This document shows, in pieces, positions 8,843 to 18,500 of a stretch of DNA of 64,000 nucleotides (its first letter is position 1; the number at the start of each line of letters is the position of its first letter). The DNA is from Rhodoblastus sp963710275. GTDB taxonomy: Bacteria; Pseudomonadota; Alphaproteobacteria; Rhizobiales; Beijerinckiaceae. The notes beneath the pieces were generated by a model. It had not been told where the DNA came from and did not search any database. It worked only from the letters and a program-made list of their open reading frames with translations. The position numbers and the translations under genes were made by a program. The stretch covers positions 868,001-932,000 of the forward strand of contig CAVPZS010000008.1 of assembly GCA_963710275.1 (NCBI GenBank), given 5' to 3'.

Positions 8843-10172
8843 TTACTGCTCGTCCGGCTCCGGATCGATCGCCGGGCGGCCGCCCTGGGTCTGATGCGAC
8901 CGACGCTGCATCGGCGGGCTGGTCCGCCGGCGACAGTGGAGAAGCCGTCGCGCTGGTAGATATCCTCGCGGAACTGCACGAGACCCTCCGGCGTGCCCCA
9001 GGCGGTGATATAGACCCAGTAGACATTGACCGGCGGCTCGATCTTGACGTCCAGCCGCTCGCCCGAGGCGATCGCCTGGTCGATGTGGTCACGGTCCCAG
9101 CCCGGATTGTTCTTCAATAGCCAGGCGACATAGTCGCGCACGTTCTGCATGCGCATGCAGCCTGACGACACGAAGCGGAAATCGTCGCCGAACACGCCCT
9201 TGGCCGGCGTGTCATGCATATAGACGCCGTAGGGATTGTTGATGTTGATGCGCACCACGCCGAGCGAGTTTTCGGTGCTCGGGTCCTCGCGGAAGCGGTA
9301 GTTGGTCGCTTCCAGCGAATGCCAGTTGATCTGATTCCGGCTGGACCTCGACATTTTCCTTGTTGAAAATGCGGATGTGGTTGTCGCGCAGGTAATTTGG
9401 GTCGGCCTGCATCTTCGGGATCAGATCCTTGCGGATGATCGAGGCTGGCACGGTCCAGTAGGGATTGAAGTCGATGTCCAGCGCGCGGGTCTGCATGACC
9501 GGCGACTGGCGGTCGATCTTGCCGACGCCCGCCGCATGGTGAGTCGCAACCGTATCGTTTTCCACGGTCTCGACCATGGCGGCGGGAATATTGGCCTCGA
9601 CGAAACGCTCGCCGAGATTGGTCGGCGAAGGTGCGCAGCCGCACGATATTGGTTTCGAGCTGGCGCAGCCGGAAGTCAGCCGGCACGTTCATGGCTTCGG
9701 CGGTCGGCGGATTGACGACGCCGCTTTCGATCAGGCCATGGCGCGCCTGCAACCGCTTGACGCCCGCCTCGACATAGGAATCGTAAACGCCGGAATTGGA
9801 CGAGGCCGCGATCGAGATCGCCGGTGACGATCAGGCGCTTGCGCAGGGCCGCCACCGCCGGGCCGGACGAGCCGAGCTTCAGCGTCTGTCCCGTCGGGAT
9901 CCTGGCTCCAGCCGCCATTGGCGACGATGGTCGCGATATTGCTCGATCGCCTGCTCGGTGGCGGCCAGCGTCCGCGGCGACAGCAGCGGGGTGGTCGAGC
10001 GGGAGACCGTCAAGCGCGCGTCGGAGTCATAACGCTGCGCCCATTCGGCCTGGCTGAAACCGTCGCCGGCCCGAACCGGAGCAGTCAAAGCCATCGCGCC
10101 GAGGGCCAGACAGCCGACGGCGCCCAGACGACGCGCAGCCGAGCGGGATGGCGTCAAATCGGGTCTGTTCAA
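8843..10172 (-). CDS. Murein L,D-transpeptidase, YcbB/LdtD-like (about six frameshifts)
   Basis: Periplasmic enzyme forming 3-3 cross-links in peptidoglycan or attaching proteins to it. The gene must be read across five or six frames. Parts in order: signal peptide (SAARRLGAVGCLALGAMALT, AxA site near residue 35), peptidoglycan-binding segment (PTGQTLKLGSSGPAVAALRK, 9830-9900), middle region with VVNPPTAEAMNVPADFRLRQ, and the YkuD catalytic domain with HDTPAKGVFG and catalytic Cys in RFVSSGCMRMQN (about 9145-9180). The C-terminal end is uncertain: the frame ending RPAIDPEPDEQ stops at 8843, other frames stop further on. The break positions suggest mostly one-base insertions. It lies beside an LdtR-type regulator, as in other Rhizobiales. 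Confidence 0.8.
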
Positions 10173-10363
10173 AATCGAAACTCCAATGTCAAAATGCTTT
10201 TCCCCGGCCTGGCGGACGCCCCGCCGGCGAATTGCGCAAAGATTCGATGACGAGGGTTAAAAAGGCGCGAATAGCGCGGCGATTTTAAGGCGAAGCCTCG
10301 ACTTGAGCGTTTTCAGGCGAAATGGACGCCGTTTTGCGCGAATGAAATTCATTGAAACTAAAC

Positions 10364-10391
10364 AAAAAAAAGCCGGGCTTTGCAGCCCGGC
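10364..10391 (-). terminator. Rho-independent terminator of the ldtR-like gene
   Basis: Eight-base stem GCCGGGCT / AGCCCGGC with a four-base loop. On the minus strand it is followed by a run of eight T (plus-strand A-run 10364-10371). It lies 55 bases beyond the stop of the MarR-family gene. Confidence 0.85.
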
Positions 10392-10446
10392 GAAGTCTGG
10401 CGAATTGTCGAAGGGGTACGACAATCCGCGTAAAGGGATCAGAAAA

Positions 10447-10961
10447 TCAGAGACGATACTTGATCTGGTCGGTCCAGAAGCGCTCCAGGCGGGTCAGGGC
10501 GTTATTGACGGCCTGGAATTCGGCGATCGAGACGCCGCCGATCTGTTCCACCGTGAAGACATGCTTTTCATAAAGGCCCGCGACGATGTCGCGCACGTCC
10601 TTGCCTGCCGGGGTGAGGCTGATGCGGACCGAGCGGCGGTCGACGCGCGAGCGGGCATGATGCAGGTAGCCCATCTCCACCAGCTTCTTGACGTTATAGG
10701 AGACATTGGAGCCGAGGTAGTAGCCGCGGGTGCGCAGTTCGCCGGCGGTCAGTTCCGCTGTCGCCGATGTTGTAGAGCAGCAGCGCCTGCACGGCGTTGA
10801 TGTCGGAGCGGCCGCGACGGTCGAATTCGTCCTTGATGACGTCCAGCAGGCGGCGATGCAGCCGCTCCACCAGGGTGAGGGCTTCGAGGTAGACCGGGCG
10901 CACTTCGGCGCCGCGTTCGGCGCGGGCGGCGGAGACTTCCATTTTCGGCGGCGTTCGACAT
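10447..10961 (-). CDS. ldtR: MarR-family winged-helix regulator, LdtR type (frameshifted)
   Basis: About 170 residues when joined across frames. Segments: EALTLVERLHRRLLDVIKDE, then GRSDINAVQALLLYNIGD, a recognition-helix region readable as ELRTRGYYLGSNVSYNVKKL, and the wing HARSRVDRRSVRISLTPAGK, ending FWTDQIKYRL. This pattern matches LdtR, described in Liberibacter and Sinorhizobium as a MarR-family activator of a neighbouring L,D-transpeptidase gene. Breaks fall near 10930 and 10700-10760, each consistent with a one-base insertion. Start chosen at MSNAAEN; without the first frameshift the ATG at 10942 would serve. It points the same way as the transpeptidase gene. Confidence 0.8.
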
Positions 10962-11093
10962 TGTCTTGATCCCTGTGTTCTGATTTGCGCGCCGCTTATG
11001 TTTCCCGGCTGCGTCCATGGAACAGACCATGAGGGGCTGCGAATGAAAACCGGTTTAAACAACAAGCTGAATCCGGCGTTACCGCCCGTAAGC

Positions 11094-11757
11094 TCAATTG
11101 AAGTGAATCATCGATGAATTAAAACAAGTATTTAGGTTGAGAGTTGTTAACCCCTGTCGCTGCGCTTGCGTGTGGCGCCCTTGCATCACAAAGAGGACGC
11201 TCCTCAGACCACGGCCCAAAGCTCGCCGGATCGCCTCGACCAGGCGGTCCGCCGCGCCGCTCTCGCCCGAAGCGACATTGGCGCGCCACGACAGGACCAG
11301 GTAGGCGATCAGCAGGGCGCCGATCGAAAGGCCGCAGCCAGCCGCCGCCGAAAAAGAAGGACGGCTTGACCGACGACGACAAAAATTTGCGCCAGCAGGG
11401 TCAGCAGCCAAACCACGCCCCCCCAGGGCGCGACCAGCCAGAGTCCGACGGCGGCGACAAGGTCGAGCACGGCGAAGAAAATGGTGGCGGCGACCCGGAG
11501 GCGGGGAGATCGAGGAAGGAGCCTGCCGTCGGCGTAAGGATGCGCAGCCACTGCTCCAGGCCCTCGATGATCCACAGAAGCGCGATCACGCGAAAGAAAA
11601 TGGTCAGGACGAGGGCCCAGCGCGCCTCTTCCGCGTCGGGCCCGGCTTTCACCCCGACCTGGATGGCGAGCGCGCCGATTGCTGCGACGCCTCGTCCTAT
11701 CGCCGTGCGGCCCTTGAAATAATGCCATGAGAGCGCCCGACTCCCGTCTCGAATCAC
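11094..11757 (-). CDS. Integral membrane protein of unknown function (frameshifted)
   Basis: Three frames are needed. The first gives a segment with IGALAIQVGVKAG and WALVLTIFFRVIALLWIIEG, the second AATIFFAVLDLVAAVGLWLV and VVWLLTLLAQIFVVVGQAVL, the third IGALLIAYLVLSWRAN and a polar tail. Together these make about four membrane helices in about 215 residues. I believe a small membrane protein (DUF6163-like) often accompanies ldtR in Rhizobiales, but I cannot confirm the family here. The GTG at 11757 is the assumed start; an ATG seven bases upstream in another frame is possible. Upstream of ldtR on the same strand. Confidence 0.5.
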
Positions 11758-11894
11758 TCCTCATTCTGCCGCCCGCCTCAGACGCGATAATCCCATTTGG
11801 CTCTGCCGCCCAAAGCGAAATCATTTTCGTCGCCGCAAAAAATTTCCTCGCCGCAATATGCTAGGAGAGGCCATCTTCATTCGGGATCGCCGCC

Positions 11895-12919
11895 ATGCTC
11901 CAGAAACTCCCGCCACCCGCTCGACCTTTCGCTCGGCCTGACCCACCGTCCGCGCCGCAACCGCAAGGCGGACTGGTCCCGCCGTCTGGTGCGCGAAAAC
12001 GTGCTGACCACGGACGACCTGATCTGGCCGCTCTTTGTCGTCGAGGGCGAAAACCTCCGCATGCCCGTCGCCTCCATGCCGGGCGTCGAGCGCCTTTCCG
12101 TGGATCAGGCCGTGGTCGAGGCGCAAGAGAGCCGCCGAATTGTCGATCCCCGCCATCGCGCTGTTTCCCTATACCGACCCGGAGCTTCGCGACCCCAATG
12201 GCTCCGAGGCGCTCAACGACGCCAACCTGGTGTGCCGCGCCTGTCGCGCGATAAAGCAGGCGGTCCCGCAGATCGGGCTCATCACCGACGCCGCGCTCGA
12301 TCCCTATACCAGCCACGGCCATGACGGCGTGATGGACGGCGAGCATATCCTCAACGACGAGACCGTGGCCATTCTGGTCGAACAGGCGCTCAACCAGGCC
12401 CGCGCGGGCGCCGACGTCATCGCGCCTTCCGACATGATGGACGGGCGCGTGGGCGCGATCCGCGCCGGCCTCGACAGCGAGGGGTTCCAAAGCGTGCAGA
12501 TCATGGCCTATGCGGCCAAATACGCCTCGGCCTTCTACGGGCCGTTCCGCGACGCCATCGGCACCAAGGCGGTGCTGGTCGGCGACAAGCGCACCTATCA
12601 GATGGACCCCGCCAATTCTGACGAAGCCCTGCGCGAAGTGGCGCAGGATCTCGAGGAAGGCGCCGACATGGTCATGGTCAAGCCCGGCCTGCCCTATCTC
12701 GACATTATCCGCCGCGTAAAAGACGAGTTCGCCGTCCCCACCTTCGCCTATCAAGTTTCCGGAGAATATGCGATGATCATGGCTGCGGCGCAGAATGGGT
12801 GGCTGGACGGCGACAAAGCCATGATGGAGAGCCTGTTCGCCTTCAAAAGGGCGGGCGCAAACGGCGTCTTGACCTATTTCGCGCCCAGGGCGGCGGAAAT
12901 GCTGAAAAAAGGCGCATAA
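11895..12919 (+). CDS. hemB: Delta-aminolevulinic acid dehydratase / porphobilinogen synthase (frameshifted)
   Basis: Condenses two 5-aminolevulinate molecules to porphobilinogen in tetrapyrrole synthesis. N-terminal part in one frame: HPLDLSLGLTHRPRRNRKAD, LTTDDLIWPLFVVEG. After a one-base insertion near 12125 the rest is intact: ELSIPAIALFPYTDPELRD, DVIAPSDMMDGRVGAIR, VLVGDKRTYQMDPANSDEAL, and MVMVKPGLPYLDIIRRVKDE with the Schiff-base lysine. The ATG at 11895 needs another early one-base shift to reach RHPLDLS. Length about 341 residues, normal for HemB. The frameshifts in an essential gene suggest sequence error. Confidence 0.9.
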
Positions 12920-13005
12920 GCCCGGCGAGGGAAGCAGCGCGGATCGCAATTCCGGCTCGCGCGCCTCGCAGACAGAAATTTCCGCTTCAGGGAAGAGGAA
13001 AGGGC

Positions 13006-13551
13006 ATGGGCGCGCGCAAAATCGCCAATTTCTGTGAAAGATTATTCCCCGAGGGGTCGGCGCGCACGCCGCGTCTGGTCTTGACCCCGTTGAAGGCGGC
13101 GGACGCCTTCCAACTGGTGGTGCTGACCAATGATCCCTTGGTTGCGGCGGGCGTTTCGCTGCTGCGCCAGCCCTTCACCCTCGCAGACGCCCAGCAATTG
13201 ATTGACCTGTCGCGCCTGGACAAGGGCTGTTTCGCCGCCGTCCGTTCCGGCGACGAAGGCCCGATGATCGGCTGCGCCGGCGCGCTCGCCCGCAACGAAA
13301 CGGATATCGAGCTCGGCTTCTGGCTCGGCGTCCCCTATCACGGCAAGCATTATGGGGCCGAGGCGGCCGGCGGCATGCTCGCCCTGCTCCGCGCAAGCTT
13401 TCCTGAACGTCGCATCATCGCCGAATGCCCTCGCGAAAATTCGGCTTCCTGGCGGCTGCTCAGCAGGCTCGGCTTTTGCCCCAGCGACAGCAAGGGCGCG
13501 CGCAAGGGCGCGAAACTGCTGGCCTTCAAAACGTCGGAAGCGGTGAACTGA
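13006..13551 (+). CDS. GNAT family N-acetyltransferase
   Basis: 181 residues with the RimJ/RimL-like layout: TPRLVLTPLKAADAFQLVVL at the N-terminus, ELGFWLGVPYHGKHYGAEAAG as the acetyl-CoA-binding region, and NSASWRLLSRLGFCPSDS near the C-terminus. Probably transfers acetyl from acetyl-CoA to an amine or protein N-terminus; substrate unknown. A purine-rich stretch (GGAAGAGGAAAGGGC) just before the ATG fits a ribosome binding site. Downstream of hemB by 86 bases and possibly co-transcribed. Confidence 0.75.
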   Translation: MGARKIANFCERLFPEGSARTPRLVLTPLKAADAFQLVVLTNDPLVAAGVSLLRQPFTLADAQQLIDLSRLDKGCFAAVRSGDEGPMIGCAGALARNETDIELGFWLGVPYHGKHYGAEAAGGMLALLRASFPERRIIAECPRENSASWRLLSRLGFCPSDSKGARKGAKLLAFKTSEAVN

Positions 13552-13625
13552 ACGTTAAGCCCCCTTGCGCTCGCAAGGATGAAAAGCCAGATTAAGTCTC
13601 GCGATTACAGAGGGAGAGCGGGACC

Positions 13626-14093
13626 ATGAGCAACGCCAATGGCTGGAACGGCGTGGGCGCGACGGCGGTCTATCCGCTTGCCCCCCTGCCCGCGAGCGCC
13701 CTGCAGGGCGTGCGCACGCGACGCATGACAGCGGTGCTGCTCGACCTGATCCTGGTCACCATCCTGTCGACGTTGATCTTCTTCGTGCTCGGCCTGCTGA
13801 CGCTGGGGGTCGCCTGGCTGCTGCTGCCGCCGATCTTTCCCTTCGTCGCCTTTTTCTACAACGGCCTGACCATTTCCGGCTGGCGCATGGCCACGCCGGG
13901 CATGAAGGCGATGGATCTCGAGATGCGCCTGGTCAATGGGGCGCCCACGCCCTTCCTCCACGCCGCCGTCCATGCGGTGCTGTTCTACGTCAGCTGGATG
14001 TTTCCTCCGGTGTTCCTGTTCTCGCTGCTTTCCACCGACAAGCGATGTCTGCACGATATCCTCGCCGGCGTGATCGTGCTCCGCCGCGTCTGA
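13626..14093 (+). CDS. RDD family membrane protein
   Basis: 155 residues. The N-terminal TRRMTAVLLDLILVTILSTL gives the Arg-(x)n-Asp pattern of RDD proteins (R before and D inside the first helix), followed by two hydrophobic segments (LLTLGVAWLLLPPIFPFVAF, AAVHAVLFYVSWMFPPVFLF) with the conserved GWRMATPGMKAMDLEM loop between them. RDD proteins are small polytopic membrane proteins, some linked to ion or solute transport; no specific function can be assigned. A GAGGGAGAGCGGGACC stretch precedes the ATG. Seventeen bases separate it from bpt, so the two may share a transcript. Confidence 0.8.
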   Translation: MSNANGWNGVGATAVYPLAPLPASALQGVRTRRMTAVLLDLILVTILSTLIFFVLGLLTLGVAWLLLPPIFPFVAFFYNGLTISGWRMATPGMKAMDLEMRLVNGAPTPFLHAAVHAVLFYVSWMFPPVFLFSLLSTDKRCLHDILAGVIVLRRV

Positions 14094-14109
14094 GGAGGAA
14101 ATACGGGGA

Positions 14110-14841
14110 ATGACCAGCGAGCCGCGCGATCCGCCGCAGTTTTATCTCACCTCGCCGTCACCCTGCCCCTATCTGCCAGGCAAGGAAGAACGCAAGGTCT
14201 TCACCCATCTTGTGGGGCGGCGCGCCAGCCGCCTCAACGACGCTCTCACCCACTCGGGCTTTCGCCGCTCGCAAACGATCGCCTATCGGCCCGCCTGCGA
14301 AAACTGCAAGTCCTGCGTTTCGGTGCGCATCCTTTGCGACGAATTTGCGCCAGGACGCACGCAGAAGAGGATTCTGGCGCGCAACGAGGAGCTTTCAGGC
14401 GCGCTCGGCCCCGCCCGCTCCGACAGCGAGCAATATGCCCTGTTCCGCACCTATCTGGACTCCCGCCACAGCGACGGCGGCATGGCCGACATGGCCATGC
14501 TCGACTATGCAATGATGATCGAGGACAGCCATGTCGAGAGCCGGCTGGCGCGCTACCGCCTGCTCGGCCCGGACGGAGAACCAGGCAAACTGGTCGCCTG
14601 CTGCCTGACCGACGTGCTCGATGACGGGCTGTCCATGGTCTATTCCTTCTACGATCCCGAACTGGCCGGCCGCTCGCTTGGCGCCTACATGATCCTCGAC
14701 CATATTTCCCGCGCGAGACAAATGGGATTGCCGCACCTCTATCTCGGCTATTGGGTCTCGGGCTCGAAGAAGATGGACTACAAGGCGCAATACCTGCCGC
14801 AGGAGCGGCTCGGCTCGGACGGATGGATGCGGGTCGACTAA
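14110..14841 (+). CDS. bpt: Aspartate/glutamate leucyltransferase (arginyltransferase family)
   Basis: 243 residues. Bpt transfers leucine from Leu-tRNA to proteins with N-terminal Asp or Glu, marking them for ClpS/ClpAP degradation (N-degron pathway). Diagnostic blocks: SPCPYLPGKEERKVFTHL near the start, SGFRRSQTIAYRPACENCKS with cysteines of the N-terminal domain, VYSFYDPELAGRSLGAYMIL, and LPHLYLGYWVSGSKKMDYKA near the end. Full length for the family. Sits between the RDD protein and a glutathione transferase on the same strand, an arrangement I recall from other alphaproteobacteria. Confidence 0.93.
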   Translation: MTSEPRDPPQFYLTSPSPCPYLPGKEERKVFTHLVGRRASRLNDALTHSGFRRSQTIAYRPACENCKSCVSVRILCDEFAPGRTQKRILARNEELSGALGPARSDSEQYALFRTYLDSRHSDGGMADMAMLDYAMMIEDSHVESRLARYRLLGPDGEPGKLVACCLTDVLDDGLSMVYSFYDPELAGRSLGAYMILDHISRARQMGLPHLYLGYWVSGSKKMDYKAQYLPQERLGSDGWMRVD

Positions 14842-14864
14842 GCGGCCGCGACAGGAGAGGCGGC

Positions 14865-15539
14865 ATGCTGATTGTTCACCACCTCGACAATTCGCGGTCG
14901 CAACGCGTGCTCTGGCTGCTCGAGGAGCTCGGCCTGCCCTATGACATCAAATTCTACAAGCGCGGTCCCGACATGCGCGCGCCCCCCGAATTACGCGCGA
15001 TCCACCCGCTCGGAAAATCGCCTGTCGTAACCGATGACGGCAAGGTGATCGCCGAATCCGGCGCCATCCTCACCTATATTCTTGACGCCTATGGCGGCGG
15101 ACGCCTCGTCCCGGCGCCCAGGACGTCGGAAAGTCTGCGCTATGCCTACTGGCTGCATTACGCGGAAGGCTCGGCCATGCCGATCCTGGTCAACAAGCTG
15201 ATCTTTTCGGTTTTTCCCAAGCGTTTTCCGGCTTTGCTGCGGCCTTTCGCCGGTCTGGTCTCCCGGCAACTGCTGGCGGGCGTGGTCGATCCGGACCTCC
15301 GGCGTCACATGGACTTCTGGGAAAAATCCCTCGAGGACTCCGCATGGTTCGCCGGCCCGGATTTCACCGCCGCCGACATTCAGATGAGCTTTCCCCTGGA
15401 GGCGGCGGCGGCGCGCGGAAATTTGCGCGAGGGACGCCCGAAAGCCTGGGCCTTCCTCGACGCCATTCACGCGCGCCCCGCCTACCAGCGCGCGCTTGCG
15501 CGCGGCGGACCCTATGCCCTTGCCGGCGGCGCGGTCTGA
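14865..15539 (+). CDS. Glutathione S-transferase family protein
   Basis: 224 residues with the cytosolic GST layout. The N-terminal thioredoxin-like domain carries SRSQRVLWLLEELGLPYDI, where a Ser near the start is the usual catalytic position, and HPLGKSPVVTDDGKVIAESG (cis-Pro and the Glu-Ser pair that binds the gamma-glutamyl group). The C-terminal helical domain includes DSAWFAGPDFTAADIQMSFP, the conserved N-capping box region. The ATG follows an AGGAGAGGCGGC ribosome binding site, 23 bases after bpt. Substrate unknown. Confidence 0.87.
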   Translation: MLIVHHLDNSRSQRVLWLLEELGLPYDIKFYKRGPDMRAPPELRAIHPLGKSPVVTDDGKVIAESGAILTYILDAYGGGRLVPAPRTSESLRYAYWLHYAEGSAMPILVNKLIFSVFPKRFPALLRPFAGLVSRQLLAGVVDPDLRRHMDFWEKSLEDSAWFAGPDFTAADIQMSFPLEAAAARGNLREGRPKAWAFLDAIHARPAYQRALARGGPYALAGGAV

Positions 15540-15575
15540 AAGTGCGCGACCGCCCACAGGGCGCAGATCAAAAGC

Positions 15576-18500
15576 TCAAGGCCGACCTTTCCCAACCGGT
15601 TCGGCTTTGCCGAGCGCGGTCAGCAATGGCCCGAGAAATTCCTCATAGACGCGCCAGCGGCCGACCGCGCTGGCGTAGATCGGCTGGCGCACCTGGGTGG
15701 CGCTGGCGGTCCTGACCGGGCGATCCGTCTCGTGAAAAGCGAGACAGCGGTCGTCCCAGGGCAGTCCGCAGTGCGCCAGGATGCGCCGCGCCGCGCCCTC
15801 GGTGTCGGCGACGACATCCTCGTAGCGCACGTCGAGGAAGGCGCCCGTCGGAAGCGCATTGCGCCAATGCGCCATCAGGCGCTCGTAGCGCCGATAATAG
15901 CGGCCGAGTTCGCCGAGGTCATAGGTGTGGTTCTGCTCCGCGGAGAAAAGCTTTGAAAAGCATGAAATGCAATTGTCGACGGGATCGCGGACGGTGTGGA
16001 TGATCTTGGCGTTGGGCAAGGCGAGATGGATCAACCCGACGTAGTAATAGTTCGAAGGCATCTTGTCGGTGACCCGCTCGCCCTCGGGCGCGATCTTGCG
16101 CAACTTGTCGAGATAGCTGGCGCCCAGCCGGCGCAGGCCCCCTGCATCGAGTGACGCGACGAGCTCCGGGTAGGACGGCCCTCCGGCCTCCTTTTCGATG
16201 ACAGTGTCGTGCAGCGTCATGAGTTCGCCGGCGCCATGCGCCATCGGATGGCTGGCGATGATCTGCTCGACCAGCGTCGTTCCCGAGCGTGGCATGCCCA
16301 GAACGAAGATCGGTCGCGCCGACGCATCGCCGCCGCCCGATTTTTGCGCGATCAGCTTGCGTGAAAACACCTTTTCGATCCGGTCGAAAAACGCCATGGC
16401 GGCGTCTTCGTCATAGGCGATCGCTGCCCGTTTCGCCGCATTGCCTTGCAGCAGATGGCCGAACGAGCGCGAATATTCCTTGAGATCGGCATAGGCCTTG
16501 CCGAGCGCGAAATCGAGTTGCAGGCGGTCGGTCGGCGACAACCCCTCCGTCCTGGCCGCGAGCGCCTGCATCTGCGTCAGATAGCGATCACCGGGCGCGA
16601 ATTTCATGGAATCCGCGAGATTGACATAGACGCCGGTGATGTCGGGATCGAGTTCGAGCGACTTGTGATAGGCGGTCAGCGCGTCATCGAGCCGGCCGAG
16701 CTCCTTAAGCGCATTGCCCATATTGTTGTAAGCGTCGGCAAGACCTGGCTTGAGCGCCAGCGCGCGCTGGAAAAAGCCGAGCGCCTGTTCCGGCTGTTCG
16801 CGCTCGAAACTGACGCGTCCCATCAGGTTGACGGCGTCGTGGTTGTCCGGGTTGAGCGCCAGCGCCCGTTCCGCCAGCGCGGCGGCTTCGTCGATCACAT
16901 GGCGGTCGATCAGCATCGCCCCGAAATGCACGCAGATCTTGTCGCTGCGCGCCTCGATCGCCAGCGCCGCGCGAAACGTCTCGGCGGCCTCGTCGAAACG
17001 CTCCAGATCCTTCAGCGCCAGCGCCAGGCTGTCGAGAATGTCGGGATCGTGCGGCTTCAGCGCCAAAGCCTGGCGATAAGCCGCCTCGGCTTCGCCGTAA
17101 CGCTTGAGCTCGCGCAGGCAGGTGCCGAGATTGTTCCAGGCGTCGGCGTAGCGCGGCTCGAGTTCGAGCGAACGGCGATAGGCGCCTTCGGCCTCGCGGA
17201 AACGCTTCAGCCGCTGCAGGGCGTTGCCGCGATTGCTGTGCCCCATGGCGAAATTGTCCTGCAGCGCCAGGGCGCGGTCGAGGCACTCCAGCGCCTCCTC
17301 GAACCGCTCCTTGTCGAACAGGGCGATGCCCAGGTTGCTCCAGGCGCCAGGATAGGCGGGCTGCAATTCGACAGCTGTTCGTCCCTCGGCGACGGCCTCG
17401 TCGACCAGTCCGGCCAATCGGCACATCTCGCCGAGGTTGGCGTGATAGAGCGGCTGTTGCGGCGCGAGCGCGCAGGCTCGGCGCAGATGCGCGATCGCCT
17501 CGTGGAGCCGCCCCGATTCATGCGCGATGATGCCGAGCAGGTGGACGGCCTCGGCGTTGTCAGGCTCGACCGTCGCCGCGCGGGCGGAAAGCTCCTGCGC
17601 GTCGGCGAGCAGGCTCTGGCGGCGCTTCTGTTCGGCCATGGCCAGCAATTGCCCGGCATTGAGCGCCGGCGCCGTTGGCGCCACGGTCTTCGCCCGCGTG
17701 GTCTCGGCCTGGAGGATCGCTGTCGCCATCGCCGCGCGCCTGCGTCCCTCCGCCAGAAACGGCGTCAGTTGCGCCGGATTTTCGACGGCGGCTTTCAGCG
17801 CCTCCGCCATGCGCTCGACCACCGCCGGCCAGTCCTCGTCCTTCTTCTGGCGGAACAGGCGGGCGTTGGGATACCAGGCGTTGTCCTCGCGATCGAGCCG
17901 CCAGCGCCAGTCTGCCACCCAGGAGGTCATCACCCACACGGGTTTGCCCAGCGCGCCGGCAAGATGCGCGCCGGAGGAGTCGATGGATATCACCAGGTCG
18001 AGGCCGGCCACGGCGCCGGAAGTGCTGGCAAAATCGCCGAGTTCGCCGGACAGGTCCAAAATCCTGTGCGCGTCGCGGCCGATCTTTTTGAGATCGGCGG
18101 CGCGCGGCCCGAACTGCAGGCTGGCGAAGGAGACGCCGGGAACATGCAAAAGCGGCGCGAGATGTTTCAGGTCGAGCGAGCGGCGGCGATCGTTGACATG
18201 TTCGGGATTGCCGCCCCAGATCAGGCCGACCTTCAGCCCCTTCATGCCCTCGAATCGCCCCTTCCAGCGGGCCAGCGCCTCGGCCGGAGGGCGCAGGTAG
18301 CCAAGGTCGGCGGGAATGGATTCGTAGCGCGTGCCGAACACGTACGGCAGGCTCATCAGCGCAATGTCGCAGTCGAACGGCGCGGGGTCGCCTCGGTCGC
18401 CGAACACATCGACGCCCGGAAGGTTTTCGCGCAACAGGCCAGCGAGCTGCTGATGGACGCGCAGGCTCACTTTTCCGGCCCGCTGCGCCAATAGCGGGAT

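Noticed and set aside
13563..13578. CCTTGCG/CGCAAGG inverted repeat after the acetyltransferase gene
   Set aside because: Two-base loop is too small for a stable terminator and no T-run follows.
16446..18494. 682-codon open frame on the plus strand
   Set aside because: Antisense of the TPR fusion gene, whose repeats keep all frames open; no recognisable protein.
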